Both the position numbers and the translations under genes were made by a program. A stretch of DNA of 55,420 nucleotides, taken from Nonomuraea antri. Its GTDB lineage: Bacteria; Actinomycetota; Actinomycetes; Streptosporangiales; Streptosporangiaceae. The stretch is from the NCBI RefSeq assembly GCF_013283785.1, contig NZ_JABCPZ010000046.1, positions 1 through 55,420 on the forward strand, read 5' to 3'. The notes below the pieces were generated by a model. The model made no database searches and was not told the origin of the DNA. It was given only the letters and a program-made list of their open reading frames with translations. This document shows, in pieces, positions 49,233 to 55,420 of the stretch (its first letter is position 1; each line of letters opens with the position of its first letter).

Positions 49233-50086
49233 CGACGGTTCGCACGGTCGCCACCATCGCCGCGCTCACCCTGCGCGAGGCTTCGCGCCGCCGCGCGCTG
49301 CTCGCCCTGGCCGTGCTCACCGCGGCGCTGCTCCTGCTGAGCGGCTGGGGGTTCTCGCGCCTGGCGGCCGAGTCCGAGTTCGCCACGCTGACCAGCGGCC
49401 AGGCCAGGCTGGTGGCCTCCCAGCTGCTGAACCTGGTGATGTTCGGCTTCAGCCTGATCGCCGCGCTGGGCACCGCCTTCCTGGCCGGGCCCACCCTGGC
49501 GGGCGAGACGGAGTCGGGCATCGCGCTGTCCGTGCTGGCCAGGCCGATCCGCCGATCGGCCGTGCTGCTGGGCAAGTGGCTCGGCCTGGTGGCGTTCGGC
49601 ACCGGCTTCGTGCTGGTCGCCGGGCTGGCCCAGTGCCTGGTCGTGCTCTGGACGGTGGACTACTGGCCGCCGCAGCCGGTCGCCGCGCTCGCGCTGCTGG
49701 CCGCGCAGACGGTGGTGCTGCTGACGCTCGGCCTGCTGCTGTCCACGGTCGTCTCGCCGATGGCGTCGGGCGTGGTCGCGGTGGGCCTGTTCGGCGCCAC
49801 CTGGGTGGCCGGCGTGGTGGGCGGCATCGGCGAGGCGCTGGGCAACGAGGGCGTCGCCGGCGTCGGCACGGTCTCGCGCATGCTCCTGCCCACCGACGGC
49901 CTGTGGCGCGGCGCCATGCACGCCTTCCAGGACCCGGTCGCGCTGGCGCGCTTCGGTCAGGAGATGAAGGGCTTCCCGTTCCTCAGCGAGGCGCCGCTGA
50001 CGGCGGCCTACCTGGTCTGGGCCGCGGTGTGGGTGGCGCTGGTCTGGGGGCTGGCGGCGATGTCCTTCACCCGCAGGGACGTGTGA
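49229..50086 (+). CDS. ABC-2 type exporter permease
   Basis: A 285-residue membrane protein with six predicted helices. It opens with TLREASRRRALLALAVLTAALLLLSGW, and ETESGIALSVLARPIRRSAVLLGKWLG is the typical coupling region of NosY/ABC-2 permeases. ATGA overlap with the ATPase gene. The cargo is unknown. Confidence 0.9.
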   Translation: MTTVRTVATIAALTLREASRRRALLALAVLTAALLLLSGWGFSRLAAESEFATLTSGQARLVASQLLNLVMFGFSLIAALGTAFLAGPTLAGETESGIALSVLARPIRRSAVLLGKWLGLVAFGTGFVLVAGLAQCLVVLWTVDYWPPQPVAALALLAAQTVVLLTLGLLLSTVVSPMASGVVAVGLFGATWVAGVVGGIGEALGNEGVAGVGTVSRMLLPTDGLWRGAMHAFQDPVALARFGQEMKGFPFLSEAPLTAAYLVWAAVWVALVWGLAAMSFTRRDV

Positions 50087-50181
50087 CCGCCGCCCTGCGG
50101 CGTCCGTGGTCTCAGGAGGTGTCGTCCCGGGCGGAGGACTTCATGTCATGATTGCCCGGCTCCCTAGACGAGGCATGGTTC

Positions 50182-51581
50182 ATGGACTACCTGTCCCAGG
50201 TCGCGACCATCCTGCCCGCGGTGGCCGGGATCTCCCTGCTCGCCTACGCGGTGATCTTCCTGTCGCGCGGCGGCGCCGGCGCGCCCGGCCGGGTCCGGCG
50301 CGGGTCGCGGCGGAGTTCCTGCTGACCGGCTCCGTGGTGGCGTTCGTGTACGTCACCCAGCTCATGGAGTTCGGCGACGGCCTGGGCGACCTGATCAACC
50401 TGCGGCCGCTGCGCGCCTTCCACGTCGCGGCCGTCTACGGGCTGGTCAACGCGCAGGGCCTGGCCCAGGTGGCGCTGAACGTGCTGATCACCGTACCGAT
50501 CGGGATCCTGCTGCCGCTGGTGTTCCCCGGGGCGTTCGGCCGCGTCCACCGGGTGTTCCTGGCCGGATCGGCCCTGGTGCTGGTCACCGAGCTGGTGCAA
50601 CTGGGGACGGGGCGGCACGCCGACGTGGACGACGTGATCGCCAACAGCGCGGGCGCGGCGTTCGGCGCCGCCCTGGTGACCGTGCTGCGCCCGCTCGCCG
50701 TCCGGCTCTCGCGCCGTCCCGGCGGCCCTCCCACCGGACGGTGGCGGGTGGTGGCGGCGGTCGCGGTGATCGCGGGGGTGCTCGCGCCGTTCGTGACCGT
50801 CGTCGCGATCGACGGCGGCAACCGGCAGGGCGTCGTCTACTACGGGCACCTGCGGCCGTCCGCCATGCGGTTCCCCGCCACGATCGCGGCGACCGGCGCC
50901 GGCGCGCGGCTCTACCGCGCCGCGCCGGCGGAGACGCCCGAGTCGGTCCTGGCGCGCCTGCGCGCCAGGCTGGCCGTCGGCGGCGAGTGCGTCAGGCGGG
51001 ACGGGACGTGGATCTGCGCGGACGGCGGCCCGACCAAGCTGTTCGTCTACCCCCACGGCACCTGGTACGCCGACTTCGGGTACGACGCCGCACCCGGGGA
51101 CGAACCGGCCACGCCCCCCGACGAGGTGGCCGGCGACCGGGCGGCCCGCCGCCACCTGGCCGCCTTCGGCATCGATCCGGCCGTCCTGGCCCGCCCGAGC
51201 GTCAACGACCACTGGCAGGACGCCTACCTGCATCTCGACTACGAGAACGCGGCCCAGGGCGGTGACGCGTTCCAGTGGGGGAAGATCTCGGTCACCCTGG
51301 ACGGGCACGGGAAGCTGATCGGCATCGAGGACCGGCGCATCCGGGTGCGCTCGGTGCGGACGGCCGAGACCATCTCGCCCCGCGCGGCCATCGACATCGC
51401 CAAGGACGTGGGCGTGGACACCGTCGACGGGACGGTGCACGTCCGCTCGGCCACGGCCGGGCACCACTTCGACGAGGACTCCGGTTACCTCGTCCCGGTG
51501 TGGCGCCTCGAGGGCTCGCTCACCCGTGAGAGTGGCGAGGTCACCGACTGGAGCGCGCCCGTCGACGCGCGAACGGGCTGA
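50182..51581 (+). pseudogene. VanZ-like membrane protein, apparent frameshift near the N-terminus
   Basis: From ATG 50182 the frame reads MDYLSQVATILPAVAGISLLAYAVIFL, a good first helix, but stops at about 50324. The rest of the protein continues in another frame from about 50290 (RVAAEFLLTGSVVAFVYVTQL). The body is VanZ-like: DLINLRPLRAF, ALNVLITVPIGILLPLVFP, ELVQLGTGRHADVDDVIANSAGA. A long extracytoplasmic C-terminal region ends in a PepSY-like stretch. The switch lies in GGCGGCGCCGGCGCGCCC-type sequence, so a sequencing error is possible. In the second frame the open reading runs from 50106, but its first ~65 residues are non-membrane and unlikely. Confidence 0.65.
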
Positions 51582-51582
51582 A

Positions 51583-51659
51583 CCCGCCGCCCCGGGTGCG
51601 GGGGGCGGCGGGCCACGGGCGCCGCGGCAGGACGGCGCCCGTCCCCGGCCTCAGCCGGG
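51583..51659. terminator. Three adjacent hairpins between convergent genes
   Basis: Perfect stems occur one after another: 11 bp (51583-51593 with 51601-51611), 9 bp (51614-51622 with 51633-51641) and 7 bp (51642-51648 with 51653-51659). They begin 2 nt after the VanZ-like stop and end 2 nt before the PhoX stop, so they can act as a two-way terminator. Confidence 0.75.
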
Positions 51660-51661
51660 GG

Positions 51662-53716
51662 TCAGGAGCCGATCTTCTTGCCCTGGCCGTGCCAGACGAC
51701 GCACACCGACGGGCGCGGCTGGTCGCCGTCGGGCCAGCGGCTGGCCGGACGGTCCGGGCTGGCGCCGTCCACCTCGCCCGGGTGCTGCACGGCGATGAAC
51801 ACCGAACGCTGGTCGTCGGTGATCAGCGGGCCGCAGCACTCAGCGCCGACCGGGACGGTGAGCAGCTGACGCAGGTAACCGCGCTCCGGGCCGTGCAGCG
51901 GCATCACGAACATGCCGTCGTTGCTGCCCAGCTTGTTGTCGTCGGTGGCCAGCCACATGTTGCCGTCGCGGTCGAAGGCCACGTTGTCCGGGCTGGAGAT
52001 CGGCGAGACCTTCGACTTGTCGTAGCCGGCGAAGTAGGTGCTCGGGTCGTTCGGGTCACCGGCGACCAGCGGCAGCGACCAGGCGAACGTGGTGGCCGTG
52101 TGGTCGTTGCGGTGCTCGACGATCTCCACGATCTGGCCGTGCTTGTTCCCCGGGCGTGGGTTGGCCTCGTCCACCTGGGCGGCGGTACGCATGGTGTTGT
52201 TGGTCAGCGCCGCGTAGACGTGCCCGGTGTACGGGTGGACCTCGACGTCCTCGGGGCGGTCCATCTTGGTCGCACCCACCCGGTCGGCGGCGATGCGGGT
52301 GTAGACGTACACCTGCTCGGCCGTCATGCCGGGCACGTGCGAGACGTCGCCCGAGGCCAGCGGGATCCACTCGCCCGAACCGTCGAACAGGCCGTCGGAG
52401 GGCAGCTTGCCGGAGCCGTCGATCTCGGCGGCCGGGCTGTCGCCGGTGAACCTGCCGACGTAGAGCGTGCCCTCGTCGAGCAGGGTGCGGTTGTGGCGGT
52501 CGTTGCCCGGGATGTAGCGGTCCTTGGAGACGAACTTGTAGATGTACTCGAACCTGGCGTCGTCCCCCATGTAGGCGACCAGGCGGCCGTCACGGGCGAT
52601 CGTGGTGTTGGCGCCCTCGTGCGCGAACCGGCCGAGCGCGGTGCGCTTGATCGGCGTGGACGTGGGGTCGAACGGGTCGATCTCCACGATCCAGCCGAAC
52701 CGGTGGATCTCGTTCGGGTGCTTGGCCAGGTCGAAGCGCTCCTCCACCCGGAAGAAGCCGCGGTCGCCGGCCGGCACGCCGGTCGGGACCAGGTAGCGGG
52801 CGTTCTCGGGGGTCTTGGCGCCGTTGACGAAGTAGCGGTCGAAGTTCTCCTCGGCGGTCAGCACCGTGCCCCACGGCGTGCGCCCGCCGGCGCAGTTGTT
52901 CAGCATGCCGATCGGGTTGAGTCCGGCGGGGTCGGCCGCCGTCCTGAGCAGCGCGCCGCCGGCGGCCGGGCCGGAGAAGCGCATCGGCGTCTGCGCGGTG
53001 ATGCGCCGGTTGTAGCGGCGGCGGCCCTTCGTGGTCAGGCGCCACTCGCCGGTGCCGCGCACGCGCTCGATCTCCACGATCGAGCCGCCGTGCGCGGCCA
53101 TGGAGATCTTGATCTGCTCCAGGGTGGCGGCGGTTCCGCCGGTGTACCCGCGGAACATCAGGGCGTCGTTGGTGTACTCGTGGTTCACCCAGAGCAGGCC
53201 GCGGTTGTTGCCCATCTCGAAGAAGGTGACGTAGTCGCAGTTGTAGCCGAACTGCAGGTTCTGCGCGGCGGCGGTCTGGTTCTCGAAGTCGAACGCGGGC
53301 GCGCCGGGCAGGATCGGGTCGCCCCACTTGATGAGCACCGCGGACAGGTATCCGTTGGCGACGGTCACCTTGTCGTCGGTGTTCGGCGGGACGGGGGTGA
53401 ACGTGATGCCCTTGCCGTGGAAGCCCCGGGCGTCCTGGCCGGGCGCGGCGGCCGCCCCCGGGTCGTCCGCGAGCGCGGGCATCGCGCCGGCCACGCCGAC
53501 ACCGGCGACCAGCGCGCCCAGCGCCCCGGCACGCAGGACGCCGCGCCGCGACAGCGCCTCCTTGACGACGTCGCCGAAGTAGGCGTTGGCCGAGGTGTTG
53601 GGCACCTCGTGCGCGCACGCGTTGCCACAGCGGTACAGACAGGTCATCGCGCTCCGGCCACCCTTGTGTGGGGTGAGCAGCGGCAGCAGCCGCCGGGCGC
53701 CAGGGGGGTTCGACAC
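51662..53716 (-). CDS. PhoX family (DUF839) alkaline phosphatase
   Basis: A 684-residue PhoX-type enzyme, a Ca/Fe-dependent secreted phosphatase. A Tat signal is present well inside the N-terminus (LSRRGVLRAGALGALVAG, ending MPALA near residue 83) after a Cys-containing leader (CLYRCGNACAH). Family motifs are LLWVNHEYTN, LNNCAGGRTPWGTVLTAEEN, RFAHEGANTTI, KMDRPEDVEVHP, LTNNT and DNVAFDRDGNMWLATDD. The GTG start at 53716 has GGAGGA 6 nt upstream. It would release phosphate from phosphoesters outside the cell. An AT-rich stretch lies upstream; only one weak PHO-box-like half-site is seen. Confidence 0.92.
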   Translation of the reverse strand: MSNPPGARRLLPLLTPHKGGRSAMTCLYRCGNACAHEVPNTSANAYFGDVVKEALSRRGVLRAGALGALVAGVGVAGAMPALADDPGAAAAPGQDARGFHGKGITFTPVPPNTDDKVTVANGYLSAVLIKWGDPILPGAPAFDFENQTAAAQNLQFGYNCDYVTFFEMGNNRGLLWVNHEYTNDALMFRGYTGGTAATLEQIKISMAAHGGSIVEIERVRGTGEWRLTTKGRRRYNRRITAQTPMRFSGPAAGGALLRTAADPAGLNPIGMLNNCAGGRTPWGTVLTAEENFDRYFVNGAKTPENARYLVPTGVPAGDRGFFRVEERFDLAKHPNEIHRFGWIVEIDPFDPTSTPIKRTALGRFAHEGANTTIARDGRLVAYMGDDARFEYIYKFVSKDRYIPGNDRHNRTLLDEGTLYVGRFTGDSPAAEIDGSGKLPSDGLFDGSGEWIPLASGDVSHVPGMTAEQVYVYTRIAADRVGATKMDRPEDVEVHPYTGHVYAALTNNTMRTAAQVDEANPRPGNKHGQIVEIVEHRNDHTATTFAWSLPLVAGDPNDPSTYFAGYDKSKVSPISSPDNVAFDRDGNMWLATDDNKLGSNDGMFVMPLHGPERGYLRQLLTVPVGAECCGPLITDDQRSVFIAVQHPGEVDGASPDRPASRWPDGDQPRPSVCVVWHGQGKKIGS

Positions 53717-53845
53717 AGGTCCTCCAAGATCGAGGCGATCGTTCGCGCTGAACGCTACGGCCCGGCTCGCCGGCTTTGGTGAAGGTTTCTCTACGGTTTG
53801 ATAAATATTAGTATTTTATTATTATTGGGGTGCAGGCTGCCTGAG
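53717..53845. promoter_or_regulatory. AT-rich upstream region of the PhoX gene
   Basis: 53790-53826 is unusually A/T-rich for this genome (TATTAGTATTTTATTATTAT), as expected for an UP-element or promoter-opening region. CTTCACCAAAG on the minus strand next to it resembles one half of a PHO box. Confidence 0.4.
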
Positions 53846-54022
53846 CTATGAGTCGCGCCTGCTCAGCAGCTTGGGCAGGGTCGCCAGCGTGGCCCCGGCC
53901 GCGCCGCCGCCCCCGAGCAGGGCGGCCGGCCACTGCGCGCCGGTGCTCAGCACGAGCGCGCAGGTGATCGCGGCGATCATGATCGTCACGGTGAGCGTGA
54001 GCAGCTGACGCGTGGTGAACAT
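53846..54022 (-). CDS. Small two-helix membrane protein
   Basis: A 58-residue protein: MFTTRQLLTLTVTIMIAAI begins a first hydrophobic helix (about 7-26), and WPAALLGGGGAAGATLATL forms a second (31-49), followed by a basic tail KLLSRRDS. GAGGA lies 5 nt before the ATG. Stop TAG at 53846. It is 36 bp after the 63-residue gene and probably in the same transcript. Function unknown. Confidence 0.6.
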   Translation of the reverse strand: MFTTRQLLTLTVTIMIAAITCALVLSTGAQWPAALLGGGGAAGATLATLPKLLSRRDS

Positions 54023-54058
54023 CGGTCCTCTTCCTTCGGATGTGGTGGTCGGCGTTCT

Positions 54059-54250
54059 TCAGATGCGGTCGTCGGCCCAGAAGTCGATGAGCTCTTCCGG
54101 GGACAGCTCGTCGGGACGGGCCGCGGGTGGCATGCGTCCGGTCGCGAGCACCCAGGTCGTCACGAGCGTGATCAGCAACTGCTCGTCCGCGAGGCAGGGG
54201 GCGTCGGCGCAGTACACGATGCTTGGCGGACGAGCCGTGAGCAACGGCAT
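54059..54250 (-). CDS. Small protein of unknown function
   Basis: A 63-residue protein with two close Cys (YCADAPCLADEQLL) and an acidic C-terminus (DELSPEELIDFWADDRI). GGGAGG lies about 10 nt before the ATG. The organised helix-forming C-terminus and the following small membrane-protein gene on the same strand support it as real. No family recognised. Confidence 0.55.
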   Translation of the reverse strand: MPLLTARPPSIVYCADAPCLADEQLLITLVTTWVLATGRMPPAARPDELSPEELIDFWADDRI

Positions 54251-54610
54251 GAGCGGATGGCCTCCCGGAGATCAGCGATGAATGCGGCCAACCATGCATC
54301 CGGGGGAGTGTCGCCTGCCACCGGTCCAAACGTGCTCGGACAGAGCCGTACAAGTCCGGAAAAGGGGACTCGATTTCGCAATCCTCCGGGGTCTTCCGCA
54401 ATCATCCGGACTCATCCGGATTTATCCGGAGAAGGTGGTGTGAAGGCGGTAAGTCGCCACCCGGCGGGGCTTGTGGGAACGGTGGGGCTGCGGACGTCTG
54501 GGGTGGTCACAGCGTCCGGATGAGATGGAATCTGTGAAATGTCCGGGACTGCGAGACTCTTTCTGAAACCATGGGCGACACTGATCACCCTCCGAACTCC
54601 ATCAAGGACG
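54251..54610. promoter_or_regulatory. Divergent spacer with five 10-bp-phased TCCG repeats
   Basis: Between the small-protein pair and the HTH gene, TCCG recurs at exactly 10-bp steps over 54381-54430 (ATCCTCCGGG, GTCTTCCGCA, ATCATCCGGA, CTCATCCGGA, TTTATCCGGA). Further TCCGGA copies are near 54355 and 54513. The one-turn phasing suggests cooperative protein binding. No gene is seen in the spacer. Confidence 0.45.
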
Positions 54611-55390
54611 ATGACTGACACCCTCAGGGCCGGATCCCATTCAGCCTTCATAGCCGCGCTCATCGAGCTGCGGGAATCGGCAGGCCAGCCGAGCTATTCG
54701 CAGATACAGCGGTTGTCGCGCGCCCCGGACATGCCCAAGGAACTACCGGGCAGCACGCTCAACGACATACTCAACGGCAAGCGCGAACGCCTGCCGGACT
54801 GGGAGCTCGTCGCCTCCTTCGTCCGGGTCTGCCACCGGCACGCCGAGCGGACCGGGCTGCCCACGGCCGCGCTCGGCAGCGTGGAGGAGTGGCAGACGCG
54901 CTGGCGCGCCGCCCGCGCCGAGCAGTCGCGCCCGCACGCCACCGGGTCCTACGACCTCTACGGCACGCCCGCAGACGAGGCCGAGCGGCGCACCACGAGA
55001 ACCGTCGCGCGCCTGGTCCGCCTGGCCGGCGACGGCGACGCGGAATCCGCCTACCGCCTGGCGATCATCCACGTGCTCACCGGCCAGTCGGCTGAGGCCC
55101 GCTACTGGATGCACGCCGCGGTCCAGCAGCGCCACCCCGGCGCCGAGACCTTCGCGGTCAACCCGCGCCCCATCGAGTTCGCGGCGAACCTGTCCTTCGC
55201 CTACGGCCAGGCCTACGAGCAGGAGGGCCCGGCCAAGCGCGACATCGCCAGGTTCTACTACGGGCTCGCCGCCCGCCACGGCCACCCCTACGCCACCGAG
55301 CGCCTGCGTGCGCTGCGCGCCGTCCCGTTCGGCAAGCTGCTGCCCGCGCCCGTCGGCATCGAGTACGGACCCCGAAACCCCATGACCTGA
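54611..55390 (+). CDS. HTH regulator with SEL1/TPR-like repeats
   Basis: A 259-residue protein. The N-terminal helical domain (FIAALIELRESAGQPSYSQIQRLS, LPGSTLNDILNGKRERLPDWELVASFVRVC) is the XRE-like module found at the head of many actinobacterial signalling proteins. The C-terminal half has SEL1-like helix pairs (AYRLAIIHVLTGQSAEARYWMHAAV, IARFYYGLAARHGHPYATERL). ATG 54611 is behind AAGGAC; an upstream ATG at 54539 would add 24 residues lacking resemblance to the module. It probably binds DNA or a protein partner; the repeated TCCG sites before it may be its own operator. Confidence 0.75.
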   Translation: MTDTLRAGSHSAFIAALIELRESAGQPSYSQIQRLSRAPDMPKELPGSTLNDILNGKRERLPDWELVASFVRVCHRHAERTGLPTAALGSVEEWQTRWRAARAEQSRPHATGSYDLYGTPADEAERRTTRTVARLVRLAGDGDAESAYRLAIIHVLTGQSAEARYWMHAAVQQRHPGAETFAVNPRPIEFAANLSFAYGQAYEQEGPAKRDIARFYYGLAARHGHPYATERLRALRAVPFGKLLPAPVGIEYGPRNPMT

Positions 55391-55420
55391 ACGCCGCCCC
55401 AACGCGCGAGCCCCCTCCTG

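Noticed and set aside
53717..53830. PHO box upstream of the PhoX gene
   Set aside because: Only one weak half-site (CTTCACCAAAG) is visible; the second direct repeat is missing, so it is mentioned only as a possibility.

Overview
The window is high-GC DNA with GTG/TTG starts, many 4-nt ATGA/GTGA overlaps and families typical of filamentous Actinobacteria (SigE-type sigma, large LuxR-AAA regulator, PAS-GAF-SpoIIE phosphatase, PhoX, CGNR protein). A Streptosporangiales member (Nonomuraea or Streptosporangium type) would fit, but no rRNA or tRNA is present to prove it.

Layout. 1-5.3 kb: a DUF1345 membrane protein cut by the left edge, an AIM24 protein, a PhzF isomerase between two non-coding low-complexity islands, and an IS110 element with a candidate bridge-RNA region. 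5.3-8.8 kb: ABC-2 exporter with a NarL-type two-component system. 8.9-12.5 kb: an unknown protein, then an AhpD-like gene, a broken MarR gene and a MOSC gene all on the minus strand. The AhpD and MOSC genes each have the same TAGGAGTCCTA palindrome upstream. The MOSC protein carries a large 9-residue repeat expansion. 12.6-14.4 kb: sigma factor and membrane-bound anti-sigma-like protein. 14.5-20.4 kb: flavin monooxygenase + MFS exporter, a LuxR-AAA regulator, and an unknown protein; two of these transcription units share the same 14-nt promoter element at the same spacing. 20.5-24.1 kb: TetR, a PAS-GAF-SpoIIE phosphatase, and a ROK repressor.

24.2-35.8 kb is a glycan-utilisation locus: GH35 beta-galactosidase, two related secreted beta-helix proteins with discoidin-like C-terminal domains, a Gfo/Idh/MocA dehydrogenase, a family-1 sugar ABC importer and an EEP-family enzyme, next to the ROK repressor. 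Proposed sequence of events: secreted beta-helix proteins act on a polymer, the importer brings fragments in, and GH35 and the dehydrogenase process them. 35.8-38.6 kb: CGNR regulator divergent from an MBL-fold hydrolase and an MFS transporter. 38.6-47.0 kb: a FadR-type regulator divergent from a coupled operon with a cytosine-deaminase/AtzC-like amidohydrolase, a complete oligopeptide-type ABC importer and a second, atypical amidohydrolase; this looks like uptake and hydrolysis of a nitrogenous (possibly heterocyclic) compound. 47.1-51.6 kb: a zinc-finger anti-sigma-like protein coupled to an ABC exporter, then a VanZ-like gene with an apparent frameshift. 51.6-55.4 kb: PhoX phosphatase, two small proteins and an HTH/SEL1-like regulator.

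A theme across the window is short in-frame tandem repeat expansion inside otherwise ordinary proteins (DUF1345, MOSC, monooxygenase, MFS), with similar repeat growth apparently having destroyed the MarR gene.
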